Assembly (NCBI GenBank): GCA_035569495.1
Contig: DATMMX010000047.1
Location: 1 to 64,000, forward strand
DNA length: 64,000 bases
Direction: 5' to 3'
DNA from: DASRDZ01 sp035569495
GTDB taxonomy: Bacteria > Chloroflexota > Dormibacteria > Aeolococcales > Aeolococcaceae
Shown piece after piece: positions 36,500 through 45,532 of this stretch. Both the position numbers and the translations under genes were made by a program. The notes beneath the pieces are model-generated. The model saw only the letters and a program-made list of their open reading frames with translations, made no database searches and had not been told where the DNA came from. The first letter of the stretch is position 1, and each line of letters begins with the position of its first letter.

Positions 36500-37188
36500 C
36501 GCCGCGACACGCGCTGCCAGAGCAGCGTGGCGACGATGCCCGCACCGGCCTCCACCGACCCCCGCAGGTTGCCGCTCACCTTGGAGCGCCCCGCGACCCG
36601 CCGCCGGTACCCAACCTGGACCTCGCAGATCCGCGCACCGCGCCGGGCTGCGCGCGCCAGCAGCGACGCCGGCCAGGCGAACCGCGAGCCCGGCATCGAC
36701 AGCGCCCGCAGCGTCGAACCCCGCACCGCCCGGTAGGGCCCGAGGTCGGTGAGCCGCACACCGTAGAGCGCGCGCAGCAGGAGCAGCGCGAGCGCGTTGC
36801 CACAAGCCTGGTGCCACGGCATGCTCCCCGGCTCGCGCAGCGCGGTGCGTGAGCCGCACACGACGTCGGCGGTGCCCGAGCGGATCGGCGCCACCAGCCG
36901 GGGGATCTCCTCGATCGGCATGCTGCCGTCGCCGTCGACGAAGACGACCATCTCCGCCAATCCCACCGCGGCGACGCCGGCCAGGCACGCATGCCCGTAG
37001 CCGCGCCGCGGCTCGCGCACGACGCGTGCCCCCGCCGCTGCCGCCACCGCCCCGGTTAGGTCACGGCTGCCGTTGTCCACGACGACCACGAGGTCGGCGA
37101 CGAGCAGCGCCGCGGCCACAACGGTGCCGATCGCCCCCGCCTCGTCGCGCGCCGGGATGACCACGGCACAGCCGGCGATCCGCTCCAT
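36496..37188 (-). CDS. Family 2 glycosyltransferase
   Basis: A 230-residue GT2 enzyme starting MERIAGCAVVIPARDEAGAIG. Visible motifs are IPARDE, VVVDNGSRD (nucleotide-sugar binding), EPRRGYGHACLAG, VFVDGDGSMP (DxD-like) and DVVCGSR. A C-terminal basic segment (GYRRRVAGRSKVSGNLRGS) is typical of dolichol-phosphate-mannose-synthase-like enzymes without membrane helices. First gene of the three-gene glycosylation unit, with a 105-base gap to the divergent response regulator. Confidence 0.9.
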   Translation of the reverse strand: MERIAGCAVVIPARDEAGAIGTVVAAALLVADLVVVVDNGSRDLTGAVAAAAGARVVREPRRGYGHACLAGVAAVGLAEMVVFVDGDGSMPIEEIPRLVAPIRSGTADVVCGSRTALREPGSMPWHQACGNALALLLLRALYGVRLTDLGPYRAVRGSTLRALSMPGSRFAWPASLLARAARRGARICEVQVGYRRRVAGRSKVSGNLRGSVEAGAGIVATLLWQRVSRR

Positions 37189-37293
37189 GCCGGTGCATGC
37201 TCGCGGCCGCCGATGACCGCCGTGTGACGCGCGCTCAGTACACGAGCGCAGGTCATCCCCCGGTAACCGACCCGCCGTAGACTGCGGTCCACC

Positions 37294-38037
37294 ATGGAGC
37301 CCCAAGCCCGCCCGGTGCCCGGCGGGACCGAGCCGGCCGTCCTGCCCATCCTGGTGGTGGACGACGACGTCAAGATCGTCGCCCTGGTGCGCACCTACCT
37401 GGAGCGCGAGGGTTTCCCCGTCGTCGAGGCCCACGACGGGCTGCGCGCCCTCGACGCCATCGAGGCGCACCATCCGCAGCTCGTGGTGCTCGACCTGATG
37501 CTGCCCTCGCTCGACGGCATCGGGGTGATGCACCGGGTGCGCCGTCACTCGGACGTGCCCATCCTCATGCTCTCTGCGCGCGGGACCACCGGCGACCGGG
37601 TCACCGGCATCGCCGAGGGCGCCGACGACTACCTGCCCAAGCCGTTCTCCCCCGCCGAGCTGGTGGTGCGGGTGCGCGCCATCCTGCGCCGCACGGCCTC
37701 CGGCGAGTCGATGCGACGTCCAGGCGATCGCGGCACCTTGCGACTCGGCGACGTGTGCCTCGACCTCGACCGCCACGAGGTGACCCGCGGCGGCAACCCG
37801 GTGCCGCTGACCGGCGTCGAGTTCCGCCTGCTCGCCGCGCTGATCGAGGCCGGCGGTCGAGTGCTGACCCGCGAGGTGCTGATCGAGATGCTCTACACGC
37901 AGGGCGGCGCCGACGTGTTCGACCGCACCATCGACGTGCACGTCCGCCGCCTGCGTGACAAGCTCGGCGACGACGCCGACAACCCGCGCTACGTCGCCAC
38001 CGTGCGCGGCGCGGGCTACCGCGCGGCCCGGAGCTAG
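37294..38037 (+). CDS. OmpR/PhoB-family response regulator
   Basis: A 247-residue two-domain regulator. The receiver shows DDD (about 24-26), the phospho-acceptor in LVVLDLMLPSLDG (Asp about 67) and KPFSP. The winged-helix domain shows LTGVEFRLLAALIEAGGRVLTREVLIEML, RTIDVHVRRLRDKLGDD and VRGAGYRAA. It is followed after five bases by a histidine kinase, forming a cognate pair. The intergenic gap to the divergent GT2 gene has no clear target repeat. Signal unknown. Confidence 0.93.
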   Translation: MEPQARPVPGGTEPAVLPILVVDDDVKIVALVRTYLEREGFPVVEAHDGLRALDAIEAHHPQLVVLDLMLPSLDGIGVMHRVRRHSDVPILMLSARGTTGDRVTGIAEGADDYLPKPFSPAELVVRVRAILRRTASGESMRRPGDRGTLRLGDVCLDLDRHEVTRGGNPVPLTGVEFRLLAALIEAGGRVLTREVLIEMLYTQGGADVFDRTIDVHVRRLRDKLGDDADNPRYVATVRGAGYRAARS

Positions 38038-38042
38038 GACAG

Positions 38043-39107
38043 GTGCGCCCGCGCCGGATCACCGTCCGCATCGCGCTGGCGGCGTTCGCGGTCGCGCTGG
38101 TCGCCACCGCGGTGGTGGTGATCGTCGTCCTCGCCTACGGGCGCAGCACCTTCGACAGCCTGATGGCCCAGCACGGCGCGTCCACCGCGACCTCGCGCCA
38201 GATGTTCGACGACAGCGTGCTGCGCGCGGTGCTGCTGGCGCTGGCCGCGGCGGTGGTCGCCAGCGGCCTGGCCGCGGTGGCGGTGGCCTGGCGGGTGGTG
38301 CGCCCGCTGCGCCGCATCGACGGTGCGGCGTCCCGCATCGCCGCCGGCGACTACGCGGCGCGCGTCCCCTTCGACGGGCCCCGCGAGGTCGCCCACCTCG
38401 CCGACAGCTTCAACCGCATGGCCGAGAGCCTCGAGGAGCAGGAGCGGTTGCGGCGAGAATTGATCGCCAACGCCGCGCACGAGCTGCGCACCCCGCTCAC
38501 CAACCTGCAGGGCTACCTGGAGGGGCTGCGCGACGAGGTGATCCCGCCGACCCGCGAGATGTTCGCGTCGCTGCACGAGGAGGCCGACCGGCTGGTCCGG
38601 CTGGCCCGCTCGCTCGACCAGCTCGCCGAGGGCGACGTGGGCGGCCCCGTGGCCATCGCCGACATCGACCTCAGCACCGCCGTCACCGCCGCGGTGGAGC
38701 TGGCCCAGCCCCAGTTCCAGCGCGCCGGGGTGCGGCTGGACGCCGACATCCCCGGCACCGTGATGGTTGTGGCCAACTCCGACCACATCGCCCAGGTCAT
38801 GCACAACCTGCTGCAGAACGCGGTGCGCTACACCGACCCCGGCCACGACGCGCGGGTGGTGGTGGAGCGCCGCGACGGCAGCGCGCTGGTCCACGTCATC
38901 AACGACGGCGCGCCCATCCCCGCCGAGGACCTGCCCCACCTCTTCGAGCGCTTCTACCGGGTCGAGAAGTCGCGCGACCGCGCCCACGGCGGCGCGGGCA
39001 TCGGGCTGGCGATCGTGCGCCAGCTCGTGGAGCGCGCCGGGGGGCGAGTCGGCGCCGAGTCGCACGCGGGCATGACGCGGGTGTGGTTCAGCCTGCCGGC
39101 GACCTGA
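38043..39107 (+). CDS. Membrane sensor histidine kinase
   Basis: A 354-residue kinase (GTG start) with a first helix (about 9-30), a very short extracytoplasmic loop of about 35 residues, a second helix (about 62-82), HAMP (VRPLRRIDGAASRIAAGDYAARV), HisKA (NAAHELRTPLTNLQ) and HATPase_c (NLLQNAVRY; HVINDGAPI; GGAGIGLAIVRQLVERAGG). The minimal loop suggests it senses membrane state or a partner rather than a soluble ligand. It overlaps the convergent aminotransferase gene by 20 bases. Confidence 0.92.
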   Translation: MRPRRITVRIALAAFAVALVATAVVVIVVLAYGRSTFDSLMAQHGASTATSRQMFDDSVLRAVLLALAAAVVASGLAAVAVAWRVVRPLRRIDGAASRIAAGDYAARVPFDGPREVAHLADSFNRMAESLEEQERLRRELIANAAHELRTPLTNLQGYLEGLRDEVIPPTREMFASLHEEADRLVRLARSLDQLAEGDVGGPVAIADIDLSTAVTAAVELAQPQFQRAGVRLDADIPGTVMVVANSDHIAQVMHNLLQNAVRYTDPGHDARVVVERRDGSALVHVINDGAPIPAEDLPHLFERFYRVEKSRDRAHGGAGIGLAIVRQLVERAGGRVGAESHAGMTRVWFSLPAT

Positions 39108-40248
39108 GGGCGGCGTCGAGGCGTTCCAGCGCCTCCGCGAACAGGTGCGGAGCCAGGCCCAGGCCAATGCGGACGTGCCCGTCGACGCCGAGCAGGGAGC
39201 CCGGCACCAGCGACACCGCGTACGTCGTGCGCAGCCGTTCCGCGAAGCGTGTGGTGGCCGCTTCGGGCAGGAACGGCAGGGCCACCAGTCCGTCGCGCGG
39301 CGGGGTGAGCGAGGCTCGGGCCTGGGTCTCGATCCACGCCGTCAGCGTCGCCAGGTTGGCGCGCGCCGCGCGGCGCACCGGCGCCACCAGCTCCCGGCGC
39401 CGCAGCAGGGCGAACTGGGCGAGCAGCTCCGCCGGCGCGGCGTTGGCGAGCGAGGTGAGGTCCTTGAGCGCGGCGGCCTGGTCGAGCAGGGGCCTCGACG
39501 CGGTGGTCAGCCAGCCGACGCGCAGCCCGCCGAGACCGCATGGCTTGCTGACGTCGCCGATCGCCACCAGCGCTCCAGAGGCGAACGCGGCATTGCTGCA
39601 CGCGCTGCGCGCCGAGGCGTCGAGTGTGCCCACCGCCACCTCGTCGACCACCAGCGTGGCGCCGACCTCGGCGCAACGCGCGGCCAGCGCCGCGACGTCG
39701 CCCGGCTGCGCCACCGCGCCGCTCGGGTTTGCCGGCGAGTTGACCAGAACTGCCGAGACGCCGGGCGTGACCCGCCCCCACAGCGCACCGAGGTCGAGCA
39801 CCCCCCACCCTGGCCGCCATACCTCCACTGCCTCCACGTCCGCGCCCAGCGCCGCCGGCGTGCGCAGCAGGCCCTCGTAGGCAGGGGTGCCGACCAGCAC
39901 GCGCCGTCCGCGAACCCGCAGCGCGCCGCAGCAGAGCAGCAGCGCCTCCACGGCGCCGTGCGTGACCAGCACCTCGTCCGCGCTGCGCGCCGCGCCACTC
40001 GTGGCGATCGCCGCACGCAGTCCCGGCCGCCCTGCGCCGTCGTCGTAGTCGAGCGAGAGATCCAGAAGCCCGTTCAGCGTGCCGCCTCCCGCGATGCGCA
40101 GCAGCTCGCCGACGCTGAGCGCGGACGCGCCGCTGCGGGCCAGGTCGAGCTTCGGCGGCGTGCCGGCGCGCGCGAACCAGCGCTCCAGCCCGCGGGCGCC
40201 GGGCACGGCGAGCGACCCCAGCGCCGGCGCCACAACACTTTCTCCCAC
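39088..40248 (-). CDS. Class I/II pyridoxal-phosphate aminotransferase
   Basis: A 386-residue fold-type I PLP enzyme. Asn174 (SPANPSG), Asp202 (LVVDEVAV) and Lys235 (GDVSKPCGLGGLRVGW, Schiff-base lysine) are in place, as is the substrate-carboxylate Arg region (HVRIGLG). The N-terminus is shorter than in typical aspartate aminotransferases. The sequence is of the MalY/PatB or capreomycidine-synthase-like kind, so it may be a C-S lyase or mutase rather than a transaminase. No pathway neighbours help. Confidence 0.82.
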   Translation of the reverse strand: MGESVVAPALGSLAVPGARGLERWFARAGTPPKLDLARSGASALSVGELLRIAGGGTLNGLLDLSLDYDDGAGRPGLRAAIATSGAARSADEVLVTHGAVEALLLCCGALRVRGRRVLVGTPAYEGLLRTPAALGADVEAVEVWRPGWGVLDLGALWGRVTPGVSAVLVNSPANPSGAVAQPGDVAALAARCAEVGATLVVDEVAVGTLDASARSACSNAAFASGALVAIGDVSKPCGLGGLRVGWLTTASRPLLDQAAALKDLTSLANAAPAELLAQFALLRRRELVAPVRRAARANLATLTAWIETQARASLTPPRDGLVALPFLPEAATTRFAERLRTTYAVSLVPGSLLGVDGHVRIGLGLAPHLFAEALERLDAALRSPAG

Positions 40249-40263
40249 CGCGCCGACGGTAGG

Positions 40264-40283
40264 CGCGGCTGATGACAGCCGCG
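40264..40283. repeat. Perfect 8-bp inverted repeat in divergent promoter region
   Basis: CGCGGCTG, four bases (ATGA), CAGCCGCG. It lies within the 89-base gap between the divergent aminotransferase and molybdopterin-oxidoreductase genes. It could be a shared operator or a leader hairpin of the leftward gene. No T-run follows, so it is not a terminator. Confidence 0.4.
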
Positions 40284-40337
40284 TGACGCCCCTCTCCGAC
40301 CCACGGGCGTAACGTCGCGTGCGTAGCCTGCCGTGCC

Positions 40338-41555
40338 ATGAGCGAACGCCCCGCGACCCCCCGTTGGACGCGCCGCCTGCTCGCCGGCGGCGTGCCCGGC
40401 AACCGGGCCCTCACCTCCACGTTCGGCGTCGTGTTGCTGGTGCTGCTCGCCGTCCAGGTGCTCAGCGCAGTGTGGTTCGCGCTGCTCTCGTACAACGTCG
40501 CCACTCCAGGCGGACCGATCTTCCAGGTCGTCCGGCCGGTCCACTTCTTCGTCGGCTTCCTGCTCTTCCCGCTGATCGGCGTCAAGCTGGCCTCGACCGG
40601 CTACCGCTTCGCACGCTACTACTCGCGCGGCCGCGCCTACCGCGAAGCGGGCGCGCCGCGCCCGGTGCTGCGCCTGATCGCGCCGCTGCTCGTGCTCAGC
40701 ACCGTGGTGCTGTTCGCCAGCGGCGTCGAGATGTGGAGCTTCCGCAACGACTTCGGCGTCACCTGGATCACCGTGCACGACCTGTCGGCGTTCACCTTCG
40801 TCGCGCTGCTGCTGGTGCACGTCGTCTACCACGCGCGCGAGGCGCAGCGGGAAGCGCTCAAGGACGCGCGCGCTCCGGCCGCCGGAGCGATCACCCGGCG
40901 CGCGCTGCTGGGTGGCGGCGCGGTCGCGGGCCTGACTCTTGCGGTTGGCGCAGCCCAGTGGCCCAGCGCGGCACTGTCGTTCCTCGCCCCGCGGCGGGCC
41001 GGTGACGCCGCCCTCGACTTTCCCGTCATGAACTACGAAGGCGGCGGGCAGCGCGTCGACGTGGCGCGATGGCGCCTGGCGGTCACCGGCGAGGTGGCCA
41101 ACCCGCTGCTGCTGAGCCTCGACGACGTGATGCGGCTGCCCACCGAGGAGCACCGCTACGGCATCGACTGCGTCACCGGCTGGACGGCGGTGCGCACCTG
41201 GCGCGGCGTCCCGGTGGCGCGCCTGCTCGACATGGCCGGCATCCGCGCCGCCGCCACCCACGTGCAGGTGCGCAGCACCAGCGGGTACCACTGGGACCAC
41301 CACCTCGACTCGCTGCGCCAATCCGGCGCGCTTCTGGTCACCCACGTCGACGGGGTGGTCCTCAACGACGACCACGGGTACCCGCTGCGACTGATGATCC
41401 CCGGCGTCACCGGGCAGTCGAACATCAAGTGGGTCGACGGCCTGATGGTGGGCAGCGGCACTCCGGAGAACTACCTCGGCGCGCACACGACGTGGGGCAA
41501 CCAGCCGGTGTCGGGATACTTCCTTCCGCGCAATCCCGCGGGGATGCGGCCGTGA
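40338..41555 (+). CDS. Membrane-fused sulfite-oxidase-family molybdopterin oxidoreductase
   Basis: A 405-residue fusion. Residues 25-175 hold about four helices of cytochrome b561-like type with paired histidines (VRPVHFFVGF; TWITVHDLSAF; LLVHVVYHAR), suggesting haem b. Residues 190-210 (RRALLGGGAVAGLTLAVGA) are a Tat-like or anchoring segment. Residues 220-400 are an oxidoreductase molybdopterin domain with the Mo-ligating Cys278 in YGIDCVTGWTAVRTWRGV, plus TSGYHWDHHLDSL and GQSNIKWVDGL. This is MsrP/YedY-like chemistry with its membrane haem partner built in. The next gene overlaps by four bases. Confidence 0.88.
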   Translation: MSERPATPRWTRRLLAGGVPGNRALTSTFGVVLLVLLAVQVLSAVWFALLSYNVATPGGPIFQVVRPVHFFVGFLLFPLIGVKLASTGYRFARYYSRGRAYREAGAPRPVLRLIAPLLVLSTVVLFASGVEMWSFRNDFGVTWITVHDLSAFTFVALLLVHVVYHAREAQREALKDARAPAAGAITRRALLGGGAVAGLTLAVGAAQWPSAALSFLAPRRAGDAALDFPVMNYEGGGQRVDVARWRLAVTGEVANPLLLSLDDVMRLPTEEHRYGIDCVTGWTAVRTWRGVPVARLLDMAGIRAAATHVQVRSTSGYHWDHHLDSLRQSGALLVTHVDGVVLNDDHGYPLRLMIPGVTGQSNIKWVDGLMVGSGTPENYLGAHTTWGNQPVSGYFLPRNPAGMRP

Positions 41556-42706
41556 GCACGGTGCTGGTCACCGGCGGCGCGGGCTTCGTGGGCAGCCACC
41601 TCGTCGACGCCCTGCTGCGCCGCGGCGATCGCGTGCGCGTGCTCGACTCGCTCGACCCGCAGGCGCACGAGAACGGCATCGCGGCGCACCTGTCGCCTGA
41701 GGCGGAGCTGATCGCCGGCGACCTGCGCGACGCGGCGACCACCGGCCGGGCGCTCGACGGCGTCGAGGTCGTCTACCACCAGGCGGGCATGGTGGGCAAC
41801 GGGCAGTCGATGTACGAGATGCACCGCTACGTCGACGTCAACGGCGGCGGCACCGCGGTGCTGCTCGAACAGGCGCTGCGCCGTCGCCAGGTGCTGCGCC
41901 GCATCGTCGCCGCGTCGTCGATGGTGGTGTACGGCGAGGGCGCGTACCGCTGCGCCGAGCACGGCGTGGTGGCACCAGGGCTGCGCCGCGGCGCGGACCT
42001 GGAGATGGCGCGGTGGGAGCCGCGCTGCCCGAGCTGTGGCGACGTGGTCAGCGCCGTGGCCACGCGCGAGGACCATCCGCTGCAGCCGACCTCCCCGTAC
42101 GCGATCTCCAAGCGCACGTGCGAGGAGCTGGTGCTCACCGCCGGCGCGGCGCACGGCCTGGAGACGGTCGCGCTGCGCTACCTCAACGTGTACGGGCCGC
42201 GCCAGGCGCTCTCCAACCCCTACACCGGCGTGGCCGCCATCTTCGCCACCCAACTGCTCTCCGGCCGGCGCCCGGTGATCTTCGAGGATGGCCTGCAGCG
42301 CCGCGACTTCGTGCACGTCTCCGACGTGGTCCGCGCCAACCTGCGCGCCGCGCAGGCACCGCAGGCGCCGGGCAACGCCTTCAACGTCGGCACCGGCACG
42401 TCGATCACGGTGCGCGACCTGGCGCTGCGCCTCGCCGCCCTGCTCGGCCGCGCAGACCTGCAACCCGACCTCACCGGCAGCTTCCGCGCCGGCGACATCC
42501 GCCACTGCTGGGCCGACGTGGCACGAGCGCGCGACGTGCTCGGCTTCACCGCCACCGCCGACCGCGAGGCCGAGCTGCGCCGCCTCGCCGAGTGGGTGTC
42601 CGAGCAGTGCCCCGTCGACCGCACGGCCGCCGCCTTCGCCGAGCTGGCCACGCGGGGATTGATCCGCCCGGCTAATGCCTCAGCGTCGCCGACCGGTAGG
42701 CGCTGA
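41552..42706 (+). CDS. NAD-dependent epimerase (dTDP-rhamnose 4-epimerase-like SDR)
   Basis: A 384-residue extended SDR. The Rossmann motif is TGGAGFVGS (8-16) and the catalytic pair Tyr183-Lys187 lies in SPYAISK. A cysteine-bearing insertion (Cys134, His137, Cys159, Cys162: YRCAEHG and RCPSCGD) precedes it and probably binds zinc; this insertion is typical of dTDP-L-rhamnose 4-epimerase-like proteins. YLNVYGPRQALSNPYTGV, RRDFVHVSDV and NVGTG complete the fold. GTG start overlapping the oxidoreductase. Its 3' end overlaps the convergent lipoprotein gene by 35 bases. A role in surface-sugar synthesis is likely. Confidence 0.85.
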   Translation: MSTVLVTGGAGFVGSHLVDALLRRGDRVRVLDSLDPQAHENGIAAHLSPEAELIAGDLRDAATTGRALDGVEVVYHQAGMVGNGQSMYEMHRYVDVNGGGTAVLLEQALRRRQVLRRIVAASSMVVYGEGAYRCAEHGVVAPGLRRGADLEMARWEPRCPSCGDVVSAVATREDHPLQPTSPYAISKRTCEELVLTAGAAHGLETVALRYLNVYGPRQALSNPYTGVAAIFATQLLSGRRPVIFEDGLQRRDFVHVSDVVRANLRAAQAPQAPGNAFNVGTGTSITVRDLALRLAALLGRADLQPDLTGSFRAGDIRHCWADVARARDVLGFTATADREAELRRLAEWVSEQCPVDRTAAAFAELATRGLIRPANASASPTGRR

Positions 42707-43442
42707 CGAACAGAGCTGCCAGCGCCGCATGTCCCGCAGCGCTCGGATGCAGCCCGTCCGACGCGATGTCCTGCGCGCTGATCTGCGCCCCGGCAGCCGC
42801 CACGTCCACCAGCACCGCGCCCTCGCGCACGACGACGCGCGCGATCGCGGCGTCGTAGGCGTCGACCAGCGCGTCGACCTGCGCCGGCTGCGGCACGGTC
42901 ACCCCCCTCGCCAGGGGGCAGAACGCGGTCCCGTCAAGGCATGCCTGGTACGCCGGCAGCGACGAGATGTGCGGCGCGTTGCCCACCAGGACCACGGCGC
43001 GTCCGCCCTGGCGCAGGGCGTGCACGATGCCGTCCAGGTTCATCTCGTACTGCGACGGCGACACGCCCTGCACCAGGTCGTCGATGGTGAAGTACACCGA
43101 CGCCACCGTGGGATGCAGCGCAATCGCCTGGGGCAGCTCGCTCTGCAGCGCGTCCGTGGTGCTGACGCCGGGGATGGCCAGGTTGTAGTACGTGGAGGCC
43201 CGCGGCAGCGCCTCGTTGTAGAAGAGCTGCGGCCAGGTGTCGCGGAGCTGCAAGGCCTGGTCGTTCAGCCCGGTGCCCACGGTCTCGCTCGCGCCGAGGG
43301 CGACGTACACCTCCGCGGCGCCGGCCGGTCCGACCGCCGGCGCGGGGTGCAGCGCACCCGGCGTGTCGGCGCCGCAACCCGCGACCAGCACCGAAGTTAC
43401 CGCCAGAACCAGCCAAAACGCACGCGCCCGCAAGAGATTCAC
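42672..43442 (-). CDS. SGNH/GDSL-hydrolase-family lipoprotein
   Basis: A 256-residue exported protein starting (GTG) MNLLRARAFW. A signal peptide ends in a lipobox (VLVAGC), so it should be lipid-anchored. The SGNH signature is degenerate at block I (VALGASETVG, with a Ser) but block V is present (SDGLHPSAAGH, Asp and His). VLVGNAPH fits block III. Esterase or lipase-like activity on an extracellular ester is likely. Its start overlaps the FtsX-type permease stop (GTGA), which makes it the last gene of a long leftward coupled run. Confidence 0.82.
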   Translation of the reverse strand: MNLLRARAFWLVLAVTSVLVAGCGADTPGALHPAPAVGPAGAAEVYVALGASETVGTGLNDQALQLRDTWPQLFYNEALPRASTYYNLAIPGVSTTDALQSELPQAIALHPTVASVYFTIDDLVQGVSPSQYEMNLDGIVHALRQGGRAVVLVGNAPHISSLPAYQACLDGTAFCPLARGVTVPQPAQVDALVDAYDAAIARVVVREGAVLVDVAAAGAQISAQDIASDGLHPSAAGHAALAALFVSAYRSATLRH

Positions 43443-44782
43443 AGCGCCCCCACCGCCTCGCGCGCCGGCAGCCGCGCCGCGCGCAGCGCCGGCCACGCCG
43501 CCGCCAGCAGCGCCAGCACCGCCGAGCCGCCCACCCCGATCGCCGCCGTCAGCAGCGGCACGCCGCCGAGGTCCACGCCCGCCAGCCCCTGCTGCACCAG
43601 GTAGCCGTTGACGATCGCCCCCGTCGCCGCCACGGCGCCCAGCCCCGCCGCCGTCCCCAGCACGCCGCCGGCCACGCCGCTGAACAGCGCCTCGGCCAGG
43701 AACCAGCGCAGCACGTCGCGGTCGCGCGCGCCGATGGCCTTGAGCACGCCGATCTCGCGCCGCCGCTCGCGCACCGCGGCCAGCAGTGCGTTGGCGATGC
43801 CCAGCGCCGCGATGGTCAGCGCGATCAGCCCGATCGAGCCCAGCACGATGTCGACGACGTGCAGGTAGCGCTGCACCGTTGCCACCAGGTGCTCGGGCGC
43901 GCTGGTCGAGTAGCCCAGCGCGGTGATCTCGGCGCGCACCGTGTGCACGTCGTCCAGCGAGTTGGCGACGACGATCACACCCGCGTACTGCGACGCGGGC
44001 AGCGGCAGCCCGAGGTTGCTGCCGTCGACACCGCCGAGCTGCCAGGCGCGCGCCGCGGCGGTGAGCTGGCGCGAGGCGAGGAAGGTGCCGTCGCCGACCT
44101 GCTGCGCCACCACGCCGGTGATCACCGCGCGCGTCCAGCGCGCCCGCACCCGGATGGCGCCCTGCGCCTGCACCTGGGGCGTGCCCAGCTCCACCTCGGT
44201 GCCCAGCACCACCTCGGGACGCTTGACGTCGAGGTGCAGCTTGTCGAGGTAGTCGAGCCCCACCGCCACCTCGGTCACCGACCCGGCGGCGGGGACGCGG
44301 CCGGCGAGCACGGTCACCGGCAGGCTGTTCAGCGAGTTGAGGTCAACTCCGACCACAACGGCGTTGAACGGCTGGGCCAGGCCGCGGTCGGGGTCGGCGC
44401 CGCCGAAGCCCTGGATCGCGGCGCCCCGCGGCGGGGGCACCGCGATCACCTCCTGGGCCAGCACCGGGATCGCCGAGGCCACCGCGGAGGCGCGCCGGAT
44501 CGCCCGCAGCGCCGCCTCGTCGAGGTTCCTGGCCGGCCCCGGCTTGGGCGAGTCGCTGTCCGGCGAGACGGGGTCGGGCGCGGCCGCCGCCACCTTGATC
44601 GCGGTGGTCGGCCCGCCCTTGCCCAGCTCGCCGATCACCCGGGTGTCGGCCACCTGGGCGATCGCCGCCAGGGCGACCAGCAGCCCGCTGCCCAGCGCCA
44701 CGGCGAGCACCGTGAGCGCGGTGCGCGCGGGCCGGCGCACCACGCTGCGCAGCGCCAGCAGCATTCCGTCCCGCCAGCTCAT
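43439..44782 (-). CDS. FtsX/MacB-type ABC transporter permease
   Basis: A 447-residue permease with one N-terminal helix (about 18-40), an extracytoplasmic MacB-PCD-like domain of about 250 residues, and three C-terminal helices (about 310-335, 365-390, 400-425). The FtsX motif is EIGVLKAIGARDRDVLRWFLAEALFSGVAGGVLG. It overlaps its ATPase by four bases. LolCDE/MacB-type mechanotransmission systems move lipoproteins or peptides out of the membrane. An SGNH lipoprotein gene follows directly and may be cargo or partner. Confidence 0.88.
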   Translation of the reverse strand: MSWRDGMLLALRSVVRRPARTALTVLAVALGSGLLVALAAIAQVADTRVIGELGKGGPTTAIKVAAAAPDPVSPDSDSPKPGPARNLDEAALRAIRRASAVASAIPVLAQEVIAVPPPRGAAIQGFGGADPDRGLAQPFNAVVVGVDLNSLNSLPVTVLAGRVPAAGSVTEVAVGLDYLDKLHLDVKRPEVVLGTEVELGTPQVQAQGAIRVRARWTRAVITGVVAQQVGDGTFLASRQLTAAARAWQLGGVDGSNLGLPLPASQYAGVIVVANSLDDVHTVRAEITALGYSTSAPEHLVATVQRYLHVVDIVLGSIGLIALTIAALGIANALLAAVRERRREIGVLKAIGARDRDVLRWFLAEALFSGVAGGVLGTAAGLGAVAATGAIVNGYLVQQGLAGVDLGGVPLLTAAIGVGGSAVLALLAAAWPALRAARLPAREAVGAL

Positions 44783-45483
44783 CCGCGCACCACCCCGTCG
44801 CGGAGCTGGAGGCGGACGCCCGCACGCCGCGCCACCAGCGGGTTGTGGGTGACCACCACCAGGGTGCAGCCGTGGTTGGCGACGGCGTCGTCGAGCAGGG
44901 CCAGCACCCGCTCGGTGGACTCCTCGTCGAGGTTGCCGGTGGGCTCGTCGGCGAGCAGCAGGCGCGGCCGGTTGGCCAGGGCGCGGGCGATGGCGACGCG
45001 CTGCTGCTCGCCGCCGCTGAGCTGGGCCGGGCGGTGGTCGGCGCGCGGTGCGAGGCCGACCGCGTCGAGCATCTCGTCAGCACGCCGGCGGCGGAGGCGC
45101 GGGGCCACCCCGGCCAGGCTCATCGCCAGCATCACGTTCTCCCGAGCGGTGAGCACCTCGACCAGCCCGAAGTGCTGGAACACGAAGCCGACCAGCAGCC
45201 GCCGGTAGGCCGCAAGCCTGCCCCCGCGCAGCCCGCGCAGGTCGACGTCGCCGACCCGCAGCTCACCCCCGCGCGGCGGCTCCAGCCCGCCGAGCAGGCT
45301 GAGCAGGGTGCTCTTGCCCGCACCCGACGGCCCCTGCAGGGCGACGTGGCTGCCCGCGGGGACGTCGAGGTCGACGCCGCGCAGCACGGGCACGGCGCGT
45401 GGGCCGCGGCCGTAGGTGTGCACCAGACCGCGGGCGCGGATGGACACCCCGCGTGGCGCCGGCAGCTCGGCGAGCACGGACAT
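44779..45483 (-). CDS. LolD/MacB-type ABC transporter ATPase
   Basis: A 234-residue ATPase with Walker A GPSGAGKST, Q-loop FQHFGLVEVLTARENV, signature LSGGEQQRVAIARAL, Walker B LLLADEPTGNLD and the switch-loop THNP. An in-frame ATG three codons upstream (45492), preceded by a G-rich stretch, is an alternative start. It pairs with the overlapping FtsX-type permease. A 49-base gap separates it from the FAD-protein gene upstream, the only break in this leftward series. Confidence 0.92.
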   Translation of the reverse strand: MSVLAELPAPRGVSIRARGLVHTYGRGPRAVPVLRGVDLDVPAGSHVALQGPSGAGKSTLLSLLGGLEPPRGGELRVGDVDLRGLRGGRLAAYRRLLVGFVFQHFGLVEVLTARENVMLAMSLAGVAPRLRRRRADEMLDAVGLAPRADHRPAQLSGGEQQRVAIARALANRPRLLLADEPTGNLDEESTERVLALLDDAVANHGCTLVVVTHNPLVARRAGVRLQLRDGVVRG

Positions 45484-45532
45484 CCCGCCCATCCTGCACA
45501 GGGTGCGTGACCAAGGTGTGAACCTGCGCCGG

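Noticed and set aside
40264..40283. Rho-independent terminator between aminotransferase and oxidoreductase genes
   Set aside because: The genes are divergent and no T-run follows the stem, so it was kept only as an inverted repeat.
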